From contig SSNU01000063.1 of NCBI GenBank assembly GCA_012064415.1, positions 287,450-351,449 on the forward strand: a stretch of 64,000 bases of DNA. The letters run 5' to 3'. Below, piece after piece: positions 22,201 through 30,520 of this stretch. Every line of letters begins with the position of its first letter. Within the stretch, counting starts at the first letter, position 1. The position numbers and the translations under genes are program-made. Under the pieces are notes generated by a model. The model worked only from the letters and a program-made list of their open reading frames with translations. It was not told where the DNA came from and searched no databases. The stretch is from Gyrodactylus bullatarudis (taxonomy: Eukaryota; Platyhelminthes; Monogenea; Gyrodactylidea; Gyrodactylidae).

Positions 22201-23604
22201 AATTATATTTAAATACTTGAAGATTGTTTTTTTCATATCGATGGGCAATTTAAGTAATTATGCAAGATTTCGTCCAAGTCTAGTGGATAGTACCAGGATG
22301 CTGTTCATTCATGTTTAAATGTTTTTCTTATAAAAAACTCTTTTTTTTTTCAAATTTTTGCTCTAAAATGTTGATAAAGGATAGATTTTTGTAATAACAT
22401 AATTGTAGAAAACTTAATACATTTTTGATTTTATTTTATTTCTACCTCAAACTATAGAGATTTGAATAGAAGATTCATCAAAAAACTAAACTGATTAAAT
22501 AACTTCAAAGAATATGATTAATTTATTCGCTATTTTCATCTTTAAAAATATTGAAAAGTTAATTCTTTTCGAATTTAGATTCATTGTAACTTTTCGTTTT
22601 TATAGTCAAATTGTCAATCCCGAAGGTCGTCAATGTCATCACAAGAAAATTTAAGAAGCGGCAGAAGTCTAGATCCTAATACAATTGATTTTTATAAATT
22701 TTTTCAATCCAAATATCCCAAAGTTATTGAGGAAAAGAATCTCAACAAAGAAACAGACATCTTTGCCCTTGGGTGCGTTCTCCCATGCTTCTATTCCGAG
22801 GATTACATTTTCATCTTATCATTTTTTAGTACAATCATTTATGAGTTATGCGCGAATCAATATCCTTTTGGTTCATATCCTGTAGCGCAGTTTGTTTTAA
22901 AAGTCTGCTCAAAAGAAAGACAATCCACGGGGGACTTGAGAGTAAATTCTAAAATTAAAGTAAGATTTTCTATAATTTACTATGCTTATACTGAGAAGTA
23001 GTTGCGTGAATTATTAAATAAGAACATGAGTTACTACGAATGTGAATGAAATTATTCTCTATTTTTATAAAGCATTTCATTGAATTGTGTTGGTCACATC
23101 ATCCAGACAAACGACCAATGGCTGAAGTATTATCCCGTGAATTGTTGAGTATTGTAAGTAAAATTTTCATTCTTTGCAAATGATCAGGTTTTGCATATTT
23201 TTAAAGCGTGAAAGTCATTCTCAATCATGTCATTGCCCATTTTTCCCACAATATCCCTCGGATATGACATAAGATTACCTGTTTTTGAAAATAAATCTTA
23301 AGAAATTCATTTATGGCAAAGATATTCCAGATTTTAGTGATTGCGTAGTAAAAATTCATTGAAAAATTCTGGAATTTCAAAAATAAATGATGTTTGCTTC
23401 AATATAAAATGATGCTTAGAATTGATAGTTCTATCAGAGAATATGAGGTTAAAAATTATGCTCTTTTTTCTTTAAAAATTGAAAATCAACCGAGAAATTA
23501 ATCAATAATATTTATTTTATCAGCAAAGTTCCATCAAAAAGAGGTCAACTTCAGAACCCGAAGATCTCAACCTTATTCATCAATCATACGACTTTGATTT
23601 TTAG
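13270..23604 (+). CDS. ksr: Kinase suppressor of Ras (KSR)-like pseudokinase
   Basis: KSR proteins scaffold RAF, MEK and ERK. Exons: 13270-13321, 13531-14079, 14479-14793, 15676-15727, 16980-17231, 18260-18481, 19974-20087, 20857-21088, 22606-22772, 22830-22959, 23073-23153, 23524-23604. Total 2247 nt, 748 aa, all phases agree. The start was chosen because MMNFREAHP joins exon 2 in phase 1. Residues 1-323 are Ser/Thr/Asn-rich and unrecognised, with no CA1 or C1 zinc finger seen. The kinase-like domain begins near 326: FNIPFMDIKF, YRGSWHGDVIV, SHENIALFMGASMEPP, SYLHAKGK, TAPEIF, ETDIFALGTIIYEL, LCWSHHPDKRPMAEVL. The VAIK Lys is His361, HRD becomes IKR (Asp to Arg453), and DFG becomes DFS (471-473). 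A Ser-rich insertion (about 519-635, with RRSSMS near 602) separates APE from the DxFxLG helix. Catalysis is very unlikely. RAF is excluded by the WHGDV and FMGASMEPP pattern together with the lost catalytic residues. Confidence 0.88.
15008..15386. mobile_element. MITE with about 30-bp inverted ends, in a KSR intron
   Basis: TTAGAGCTTGCTGACT near 15008 and AGTCAGCAAGCTCTAA ending near 15386 are inverted copies, extended inward by GTCATGCTAG / CTAGCATGAC. A half copy with similar sequence (GCTGACCTGGAGTCATGCT, then TTAAGAAAGAACGAAAG) is at 61550-61620. No coding potential. Confidence 0.65.
15780..16220. repeat. Foldback-family copy in a KSR intron
   Basis: Two inverted arms carry GACGAAGAATTCA / GAATTCTTGATGCG and GCATTTGGATGCCAATAT / ATATCAGCATCAAATTGC. 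The motif TTTGAGCTCAAGATTTTT is shared with the 53.4-53.8 kb copy. The open frame at 15783-15980 is a by-product of this repeat. Confidence 0.5.
16258..16773. mobile_element. Probable TTAA element (CTTCATGTCCC ends)
   Basis: The left end contains CCCTTAAATCTTCATGTCCC. The right end is GGGACATGAAGGG followed by TTAA (16770-16773). A palindrome TTCCACTGGTGGAA precedes the right end. Part of the interior (AATAAATTTCC.TTC.AATG.G.GTAAAC) matches the elements at 18511 and 37610. The left TTAA is not preserved. Confidence 0.5.
18511..19011. mobile_element. MITE with CCCTTAAAGTC ends and TTAT flanks
   Basis: TTAT then CCCTTAAAGTC at the left (18511-18525); GACTTTAAGGG then TTAT at the right (ends 19011). 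About 350 bp of the interior is shared, same orientation, with 37610-38000, and a shorter part with 62795-62940. It lies 30 bp after a KSR exon. Same layout as the TTAA elements, but the flank is TTAT. Confidence 0.65.
19220..19945 (-). mobile_element. Penelope-like element remnants (minus, partly tandem)
   Basis: On the minus strand, 19662-19810 encodes NFSVLYKNPNDDSIDVWVKE and runs on to LQLPWPM before a stop. The same C-terminal GIY-YIG block is seen more completely at 56756-57088. The 3' tail that follows (GTAAGCTTTTTCAC..., ending in a CATCAGTGG block) occurs more than once between 19220 and 19680. Another piece of the coding end and tail start is at 19800-19900. The copies look like 5'-truncated partial tandems, a known habit of Penelope-like elements. 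Inside a KSR intron. Confidence 0.65.
20564..20641 (-). other. tRNA-like 78-bp sequence with B-box match
   Basis: Read on the minus strand it starts TGCCCGG and ends CCGGGCA, a perfect 7-bp acceptor-like stem. It contains GGTTCAAACCC, a match to the RNA polymerase III B box. The B box is too far from the 3' stem for a normal T arm, and no A box or anticodon arm is convincing. It may be a decayed tRNA or the head of a tRNA-derived SINE. Confidence 0.3.
21162..21389. mobile_element. TTAA MITE with CCCTTTCGGTGCCGA ends
   Basis: TTAA (21162-21165) then CCCTTTCGGTGCCGA; right end TCGGCACCGAATGGG then TTAA (21386-21389). A near-palindrome TGGACATATATATCCA abuts the right repeat. 228 bp, non-coding, in a KSR intron. 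Complete sister of the end seen at 211-238. Confidence 0.8.
21819..22281. repeat. Long palindrome (foldback element), about 460 bp
   Basis: Left arm AGTGGACTTGGACGAAATTT answers right arm TGCAAGATTTCGTCCAAG. The arms stay complementary through TTCTGGAATAAGATAAACAA / TTGTTTATCTTATTCCAGAA to the centre near 22060. Related single arms are at 20698-20740, 38075-38215 and 56640-56720, all containing TTTTGTTTAT....CAGAAGCAT. The open frames at 21760-22037 are artefacts of the repeat. Confidence 0.75.
23183..23460. repeat. Partial copy of the 4761-5172 MITE
   Basis: Shares TTTTGCATATTTTTAAAGCG, CCGGATTTTAGTGATTGC-type sequence and AAAAATTCATTGAAAA with the interior of the element at 4761-5172, in the same orientation. 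The terminal GGCTAGGG repeats are missing. It lies in the last KSR intron. Confidence 0.6.
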
Positions 23605-24640
23605 ATGAAACCAATATGAAACCGGATGAAAAAAATTCAAGAAAGATCAGAGTTCACGTATCCTATTTTTCCAGTCTGAATATGAATGTGTAATTTTTAT
23701 ATTGTAAATTTATCAAATGCTGAGAATAACAAAATATATATTTCTTTATTTTTAATATATTGCATGAAATTTATCTTTTTCAACAATAAGAGTAAGGAAT
23801 ATACTCAAGACCAGGATGAATTACATTCTGTTCACAGATTTCAGAATCGTCATTTTTACTTTCTCAGATAGTAAGATTTATGCACTCAGTGTTATTTTTT
23901 GACGAAACTAAACTTTGTATAAATAAAGCTGATCTGAGATCTGTTCAAATTGACGGCTCATTCAAAAATTGGAAAGTGATTATTGGTTTCTTTGTTTATT
24001 TTTGATTCATCTAACATGTTGAAATCAAAAAAAATTTAAAATATTTCGATTTGGCGCCAAATTTCCCCCTTTTAACTTACTAAATCTAATCTAAAAATTG
24101 CAGTTCTTTCAGAAGTTTTGGAGCGGTTTCCTCATTTTGAATAAATTGCTTTTGATCACCAACCCGTAGTGGAATCAATAAAATTATTTTGCTCAAACTT
24201 GGAAAAAAATTCAATAGTTTTCTTCATTTGGTCGTCTTCATCATCTGGGTTTCTGTAAAAAAACTAGAAATTAATGTTGGTCTTTTAGAATGTTTTATGA
24301 ATACTTATGAGTAAAAAAGAACCTTGAGTTAAAAGTTATTGTTTTTTGTCCTATATTTTTAGTCATAAGTAAAGACTGAACATATAGATTCTACGAGTTG
24401 AATTGAATAAACATCTTTGTACTATAAGAGCATGAATTTTTCAGTACTGTGATTTGACGAGATTTCGCCATGCTCGATAAGCATTGCTCATACAATAATT
24501 TCACTACATTGGAATCATCAGTACTTAAATATGTATGAGAAACTTTTCATACAAGATACAATATGAGGCCAATATAGTGCAGTAATGAAATAAAAACTAG
24601 CTCTGATCCAGATGAATTTGCATCGTAAAAGTTTGAAAAG
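23605..24640. other. KSR 3' flank and intergenic stretch
   Basis: No gene recognised. Holds the presumed KSR 3' UTR and a short piece of the foldback family (TTGGCGCCAAATTTCCCC near 24052). The frame at 23686-23871 has no family features. Confidence 0.4.
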
Positions 24641-24832
24641 ATGAACAATTGTCCGTGAGTTATAATTATCTCTAAAAAATTCTATCCAAGAGTATGCTTC
24701 TGTTATCCGTGTTTATGTTGCAATTTTAATCCAAGTTTGGTTGGACAGCCTTTACTCAGATTTTGTTGCTGTATTAGTTGTTATCCGAGGTCTTGTATGA
24801 GGTGTCAATGTTATCCATGTCGCTGTTGTTGA
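24641..24832 (+). CDS. 51-aa cysteine-rich protein (hypothetical)
   Basis: Two exons are proposed: 24641-24654 (MNNCP, ending in two bases of the Pro codon) and 24691-24832. They are joined across a 36-nt GTGAGT...AAG intron. The product has 16 Cys in 51 residues (4, 7, 9, 12, 14, 15, 30-32, 35, 40, 43, 45, 48, 50, 51) and repeats CYPC at 9-12 and 45-48, with CYPR at 35-38. There is no signal peptide, so a cytosolic metal-binding or cross-linked structural role is possible; neither can be shown. The Cys density across the open frame is far above chance, and the only nearby ATG connects in phase through a normal donor. The tiny first exon followed by a Cys-dense second exon is the same plan as the gene at 27363-27715. 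I do not recognise the family. Confidence 0.55.
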
Positions 24833-25559
24833 AGAAAAAGAGAATTTTAATAAATTGAATATTTAAATCTGTAAATCAGTTGGATTATTAAATAACATGA
24901 AATGAGTTTATCTATACAAATTCGCTGAATGCTATTCAGTTTTTCCTACTGATGGCAGGCATGACCATTAAAGTGGTATATTTAAAAATGTTAAAGCCTT
25001 TGACAGGAATCTCTAAAAAACCTGAAACTTGTAAGGCTTGGGAAATTATGATTTTTCTTTTAAATCTCATTTTCTCATCAAGGTTTCGAAATTTTCTGAA
25101 GATTTTTTGGAAACCAATTCAAAAAGCACACTTTCACCAAAAGAAAAATTAATTGGATAGCATCGAGATAGCTCTTCAATTTTTCCAACTTATACCTTTC
25201 TGCCCCAATCTGGACCAATAATAGTTGAGTATTGTCTCAACCAATGAAGAAGAAAGCATCGAATTCTTAAACAATAATGGATCCTTGGTGCATACGATAC
25301 CTGCATAATTAAACTTAAAATCGTAAGATCTTGTGATCAACTGAAGCTATGCTATAGCCACTCAAAGAATCAGCTGGAAAAATTGGACAAAGATTCAGCA
25401 AATTTGAATTTTTCTAGTTACTAATTTATGCTAAAATGAGACTCTTTCTTGAATTGATTGAATCAAATTTATTGATCAATTTATCTCCAAAAATTTTTCT
25501 TTCTAAAATAATTTAGATTTTATAAATAAATAAATCTCTATCCTTTCATAATGTTTTAT
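24833..25559. other. Intergenic, no gene seen
   Basis: Contains a 66-codon frame (24952-25152, +) without features. The right end holds the polyadenylation signal of the minus-strand gene at 25560: AATAAA on the minus strand immediately after its TGA. Confidence 0.4.
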
Positions 25560-26894
25560 TCAACAAAAAACAAGTTCATGTTGATCTCCAAATACACAAA
25601 AACCTGCTTTCATTCTCCGTTGAGAGACACTTTTACCAGCTATTGCCTGATTAGCTGAAGCAAAACCCCCAAAGCAGGCTCCTTTAGTGATGTCTGTACA
25701 AATTTGTGTATGTTTGCTTGCTGCGTCTAATACGTAAAAAACACTGAAACCATCGAAGCAATTTTTTTCAGCCGCAATTGCTTGTTCGATTTCATTGAAA
25801 GCTCTTTCTGGACTATTCTCACATGAATAATCAAAATCGACAGATAACAGAAAAGTTATTTTTCCTGCCTGTTGAATTCTGTATCGTTGGAAGTTACCTG
25901 GAATTTTAAATGTCAGTTGTCGATCATTGATCCCGATATCATCAGAGATCCAAACAGCCCATTTCAGATGTGTGAACATGTTACTGATGATCTCGTATGC
26001 TTTTTGTGCGAATTGTTCATTGCCAACTGCTGGAATTGCCTGGTGGAAATAATTACTGAAAACCTCCCCGGCATAATTCATAGCCTGATCTTCACATTTT
26101 TTAATCATCGCGATACATCTAGCTCTTAGTTTTTCCAATCTTCGTTCCCAAATGATTCGTAAAACTCTCACTCTAGAAGTGTATTTTATTGCCCCGAAAA
26201 AGGCTGCTTCAATATCCAAGCCTTTGTTTATCGTTTGCATAGAAGTTACACAGAGTTTTGCTATTGAATTTGGTGAACATTTCATCTTTTTGCTGAATAA
26301 ATCCAGAAAGTCTAGACGAAAATCCCCGTTGCTTTTCGGTCCAATCAGTGCAGAATAAAATTTACTTGAAGCATGGTTATATTCATTTTGAAATCTTTTC
26401 TTGTAGTGGTCCCATGCATCTTTGGTATTTAAATATCTGGCGATTAACAATTCATGGTTCAACGATTTTATTATATCGAGGTTCGGAATTATTGATAGCT
26501 TTGCGTTGGATAATTCAGCGACAATTTTTAGTTCTTCTGTTGCATCAACGATGGCATCAACTTTTTGATTTACTTGTTCGAATCCTTCCTTTATAGCGCT
26601 CATCATTTCTGATTCGGCTTTGGGTACGAATAAACTTGTAATGGAAATCACAGCGGAGACACACATAAATACTGGACCGAGGGCAGTAACAAACTTTGAA
26701 AACTTGGTAAAGACTTCTGATGTTTTACCAACAGCTTCAGTAATTTTTGTAATGGCATCACTGGCCTCTTCCACAATTGTTTGGGCAGTCTCGAGAATTC
26801 CTTTAGCCTCTTCAAGTTTTTCAGCTTCAACAACTTGAGCCTGACATGTCCTTACAAATATTATGAGAGCAATACAATGTAAAAGCAATTTCAT
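25560..26894 (-). CDS. Secreted helical protein resembling SE-cephalotoxin-like family, copy 1
   Basis: Intronless, 444 aa. Residues 1-19 are a signal peptide (cleavage likely after CQA). There follow amphipathic helices (about 22-66), a hydrophobic segment (68-90, ALGPVFMCVSAVISITSLFV) and a conserved stretch with PKAESEMMSAIKEGFEQVNQ (91-110). The hydrophobic helix followed by F[IV]P, acidic residues and an EGF..VN.K.D pattern is what I associate with SE-cephalotoxin-like secreted proteins of several invertebrate groups. This is inference from pattern, not a search. The C-terminal 100 residues hold seven Cys, the last being the final residue, suggesting disulphides. It is a tandem paralogue of 28304-29641 with close identity in the N-terminal half and weaker identity in the C-terminal third. 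AATAAA overlaps the stop codon on the minus strand. Function unknown; toxicity should not be assumed. Confidence 0.75.
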   Translation of the reverse strand: MKLLLHCIALIIFVRTCQAQVVEAEKLEEAKGILETAQTIVEEASDAITKITEAVGKTSEVFTKFSKFVTALGPVFMCVSAVISITSLFVPKAESEMMSAIKEGFEQVNQKVDAIVDATEELKIVAELSNAKLSIIPNLDIIKSLNHELLIARYLNTKDAWDHYKKRFQNEYNHASSKFYSALIGPKSNGDFRLDFLDLFSKKMKCSPNSIAKLCVTSMQTINKGLDIEAAFFGAIKYTSRVRVLRIIWERRLEKLRARCIAMIKKCEDQAMNYAGEVFSNYFHQAIPAVGNEQFAQKAYEIISNMFTHLKWAVWISDDIGINDRQLTFKIPGNFQRYRIQQAGKITFLLSVDFDYSCENSPERAFNEIEQAIAAEKNCFDGFSVFYVLDAASKHTQICTDITKGACFGGFASANQAIAGKSVSQRRMKAGFCVFGDQHELVFC

Positions 26895-27362
26895 GCCAGA
26901 TTTTTTTCAAATTTTTATTAAAAAGAATTTTACAAGTTATTTAAAGACTGGAAACTCATGTCTTAGCACATTCTATTGAATCAATAGAATTTTTTAGCAT
27001 TGAAATAATCGACTCATTCCAGTTTATCATTTTTTTGACTCAAAACTCAAGCTCAAAATATGCCCCGTTTTTCATAATTCGTTATTCATCAAATACAGGT
27101 TGTTACAAACATTCTTTACACATTTTCCAATTCAAAATATCAAAATGGTAAAGCGTGAGGTGCTTTAACGATCTCAAAGTTTAGATATCTCATTGAGATT
27201 TTTGGAATTTTTGAGATTTGTTCAGCGTATTTTATGAAACAGACCATGGAATATTTCTGAGACCTACGTAATAACGCAGAATTTCCTACTTTAATCACCT
27301 TATATAGAGCTAAAGGTTTTTAAAATTTTAAGTTAACAAATTTATTCTGGGTATAAAAGAGT
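26895..27362. other. Spacer between cephalotoxin-like copy 1 and the Gly-Cys gene
   Basis: AT-rich, no gene. It should contain the promoter of copy 1 (next to 26895) and the 3' end of the Gly-Cys gene. No clear TATA element chosen. Confidence 0.4.
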
Positions 27363-27715
27363 TTAACAGCAACCACAGCCGCCACAACCGCCACAGCCAT
27401 GACCACAGCCACATCCGCCACAGCCACCACAGCCGCCACAGCCGCCACAACCGCAACCATGACCACAACCACATCCACAGCAGCATGGAATGCAGTAGAC
27501 GCAGCATGGCCAGCCACAACCACAGCCGCCGCAACCGCCACAACCGCCACAGCCATGACCGCAGCCACATCCACCACAGCCACAACTATGACCGCAACCG
27601 CAACCGCCACATCCACAACCGTGACCACAACCACAACCGCCACTAAACAAGAAAAATTAAGATCCGAAAATTTCCTTATCTTAAAAATTTTGGCTTACCA
27701 ACCACAACCACACAT
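27363..27715 (-). CDS. 98-aa Gly-Cys-His repeat protein
   Basis: Two exons: 27699-27715 (MCGCG plus two bases) and 27363-27642, joined across a 56-nt GTAAGC...TTTAG intron; 297 nt in phase. The protein is almost only Gly and Cys, with five His, each in CGCGH[GS]CG. A central WPCCVYCIPCCC block separates a three-His arm from a two-His arm. No signal peptide. The coding strand is strikingly GC-rich in an AT-rich window because Gly and Cys codons dominate. The composition resembles high-cysteine eggshell, cuticle or keratin-associated structural proteins; regular Cys/His could also bind metal or cross-link. These are analogies only. It sits between two secreted paralogues on the same strand. The long open frames on the other strand and in other phases (poly-Ala/Thr, poly-Val) are shadows of this repeat. 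Confidence 0.8.
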
Positions 27716-28303
27716 GTTTTTTTGGAGAATTTGAGAGTTCAAGAGAATGTTATTTGCTGTCAGATTTTGACTTTTATAGCATTTTCTCTTGAGCCTTTTC
27801 TGGATATTTCTTCTATCAGCTTATTCATTTTTGACTATGGAAAAAATAAAATCTAGCTTTGAGAAATGAGCGTAATTATTTTATGATAGGTCTTAGTGAA
27901 TCAAGTTAATATCACATGTGCTGCAAACTCTCACATAGAAACTTTTTCAGCGTTCAGTAATTTTTAAGCTTTAATCTTTAAATTATTAGAGGCTAGAAGG
28001 AATATAAATGAATGAATACGTGAGGAATAAGCAACAACCTCATGACAAGAAACAGGTCATTCATTCTCCTATCTGAAAAAGATGTCATATTTTCAAAGAA
28101 CTTAATAATCGCTTGAATCTTATTGGTTTCTCGAGACAAGCCCTCCCTTGAATTTAGTGAATTCAATTCACTATAATTGAATTGAAAAAAAAGATGTTTC
28201 CTATCTGGTCCGACTTTTTAAATGGAACAGGGATTGTTTCAGAAGAGAAATTCTTCTTATCAACGGTTTAATATGTCTGAAATTATTTTATATTTTTTTC
28301 AAT
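27716..28303. other. Spacer between Gly-Cys gene and cephalotoxin-like copy 2
   Basis: No gene seen. On the minus strand CTATAAAAG lies about 55-60 bp upstream of the Gly-Cys start codon (near 27770) and could be its TATA box. Confidence 0.4.
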
Positions 28304-29641
28304 TTAACAGAAAACAGAGAGGTATTGTTCCTCAGGGATACAATGACCACTTCCTAGATTTCTTTCACGGGCTCTGCTTCCTACCAGTGCTTGATTTGCT
28401 AGAGATACACCAGCAAAGCATGCTGCTGAAGTTATCTTTCTACAATCAGTAGAATGCCTCGATGCGATATATTTATAAAAGTATGGACCTGGATTGTGTA
28501 CATAGCAACGGAAATCGGTTGTTATTTGTTTCTTGATTGTATGGAAGGCAACATCAGGATCCTGAGAGCAACGATGCTTACTATCAACAGACAAGAGTAT
28601 AGTGATTTTTTTTTTATTCTGGATCTTGTAGTGTTGATATTCGGGAGGTATATCAAAGTATAGAAATTCATGGCCAACTGTCATCTCATCTGTTGTCCAA
28701 ATAGCCCATCTCAGATGTGGAAATGCATTTCCGATTAGAGCATAGGCAGATTTAGAAAAGTCTTTATTCTCCATCGCTGGCATTACACTTTGATAGTACG
28801 CCTCAAACATTTTTGAAGCATATTTCATTGAATGCTTTTCACATCTTTCAATCATGGCCAAGCATCTTGCTCTTAGCTTCTCTTGTCTGCGGTCCCAAAC
28901 GATTCTTAAAATTTTAATTCTTGATGTGTACTTTATAACACCAAAGAAGGCAGCCTCAATATCTAAACCTTTATTTATGGTTTGCATAGCTGTTATACAA
29001 AGCTTTGCTATCGATTTGGGAACACAGTTCATTTTTTTGCGGAATAAATCAAGGAAATCTAGACGAAAATCCCCATTGTCTTTAGGTCCGATAACTGAAT
29101 AGTAGAATTTACTAGTGGCATGATTGAATTCATTTTGGAAACGCTTCTTGAAATACTCCCATGCTTGCGGGGTATTTAAATAACGGGCAATTCTTAATTC
29201 TTGAGTTAATGACTTGATAATGTCAAGATTTGGAATGATCGATATCTTTGCACTGGATAGCTCTGCAATTATTTTGAGCTCTTCTATAGCATCAACGATA
29301 GAGTCTACTTTATCATTGACCTGCTCGAATCCCTCCTTGATGACACTCAACATTTCCGATTCCGCTTTCGGTACAAACAGACTAGATATTGATAGAACTG
29401 CTGAAACACACATGAAGATCGGTCCAAGTTGCGAGATGAATTTCGAGAATTTTGTAAAGACCTCCGATGTCTTACCGACTGCATCGGTAATCTTCTTGAT
29501 AGCTTCACTTGCTTCCCCGACCATGTTCTGGGTTAACTCAAGGATATCTTTTGCCTGTTCAATTTTGCCTTCATCCGCCTCCTGACATTGTAGCAGTGTG
29601 AAAAGAAGGACTGAGATTAATACTTGGAGTTTTAACTTCAT
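28304..29641 (-). CDS. Secreted helical protein resembling SE-cephalotoxin-like family, copy 2
   Basis: Intronless, 445 aa, signal peptide at about 1-19 (MKLKLQVLISVLLFTLLQCQ). Nearly collinear with the 25560-26894 product. Shared blocks include AVGKTSEVFTKFSKF, VFMCVSAV/IFMCVSAV, SLFVPKAESEM, IKEGFEQVN, INKGLDIEAAFFG and IKYTSR. The signal peptide and the C-terminal third have diverged, though most C-terminal Cys and the terminal Cys are kept. That pattern fits a constrained helical core with a faster-changing tail, possibly a binding or specificity region. Family call and caveats as for copy 1: the hydrophobic helix plus the EGFEQVN segment suggest SE-cephalotoxin-like proteins. No expression or toxicity evidence can be drawn from the sequence. 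Confidence 0.75.
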   Translation of the reverse strand: MKLKLQVLISVLLFTLLQCQEADEGKIEQAKDILELTQNMVGEASEAIKKITDAVGKTSEVFTKFSKFISQLGPIFMCVSAVLSISSLFVPKAESEMLSVIKEGFEQVNDKVDSIVDAIEELKIIAELSSAKISIIPNLDIIKSLTQELRIARYLNTPQAWEYFKKRFQNEFNHATSKFYYSVIGPKDNGDFRLDFLDLFRKKMNCVPKSIAKLCITAMQTINKGLDIEAAFFGVIKYTSRIKILRIVWDRRQEKLRARCLAMIERCEKHSMKYASKMFEAYYQSVMPAMENKDFSKSAYALIGNAFPHLRWAIWTTDEMTVGHEFLYFDIPPEYQHYKIQNKKKITILLSVDSKHRCSQDPDVAFHTIKKQITTDFRCYVHNPGPYFYKYIASRHSTDCRKITSAACFAGVSLANQALVGSRARERNLGSGHCIPEEQYLSVFC

Positions 29642-30520
29642 AAAATTTCAATTAATTTTCTAAATTCATAGAATATTATTTCAAATTAAATATTTAAAAA
29701 AAGATTTAGCCTTTTCAAAAGATAAGAAAAAATTTCATGGAAACGTGCTCGATGCTAAAAGTAACAAAAATGATTAAGCAAAACATTTTATTAAGAAAAA
29801 ATCGAACTTTTTATAAGCCTTGTACACTTTAGATACTGATAAAATAATCAATTATAATTTTTTCATAAGATTTTCGAAGATTAAAATGCGTTTGTGTGAG
29901 AAGCTCGTACACTGAAATAATCATTAAATTAAAACACAATAAAAAAATATATATATAACTACTTGAAAGTAATTTCACATATTATTGTAAATTTTAATTG
30001 AATCTCTGAGTTTAAAAAAAACCTCAATCAGATATCATTTGATCATATACTGGTACATTGCTAGCTATTATTATTTTTTTCATCAGGAAATTGAATTTGG
30101 CCAAGATTTTTTCGGGATATAATTCACGAGGCCCACTTCTACGATATGAAGGAAACAAATTTGAAAAAAAGCATGGCATCAATATTTGGATTAGCGCCAA
30201 AACTCATTTTTTTGAAAATTGACTTATAACTTTAGTGGAATTCATGTTGAGAGATTAATGAACCTTTTAGTGAACCTTTTATCACTATAAAAGTATTTGG
30301 TCATTTTTCAGGGATCTTGAATCATCCAAATTTCATTGATTTTCAAGTAGTAAAAATTATCAAAGATCCAAAATTCGATTTTCACTTAGTTGATATGAGT
30401 TGTATTTTGCTTCATGAATATTTCTTTTTGAAATGACTAGTCAAGGTTCCATAATTTATTAAAAGTAAAAAACATTTTAAAAAAACATTTTTTTTTATTA
30501 GAAATAGAAAAATATGAAAT
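29642..30520. other. Intergenic, with a half copy of the foldback repeat
   Basis: No gene. About 30085-30400 shares GGGATCTTGAATCATC.AAATT, TTTCATTGATTTTCAAGTAG and TTAGCGCCAAAA with the foldback elements at 55.6 and 59.8 kb, as a single decayed arm. Confidence 0.45.

Noticed and set aside
16980..23604. Active RAF kinase
   Set aside because: Catalytic Lys, HRD Asp and DFG Gly positions are all replaced and KSR-type blocks are present.
25872..26838. Plus-strand frames at the first cephalotoxin-like gene
   Set aside because: Antisense shadows of the 444-aa minus-strand frame; the same applies at 28454-29585 for the second copy.
27320..27734. Poly-Val, poly-Leu/Trp and poly-Ala/Thr frames
   Set aside because: Alternative readings of the Gly-Cys repeat; only the Gly-Cys frame has a start exon, splice sites and a stop giving a coherent product.
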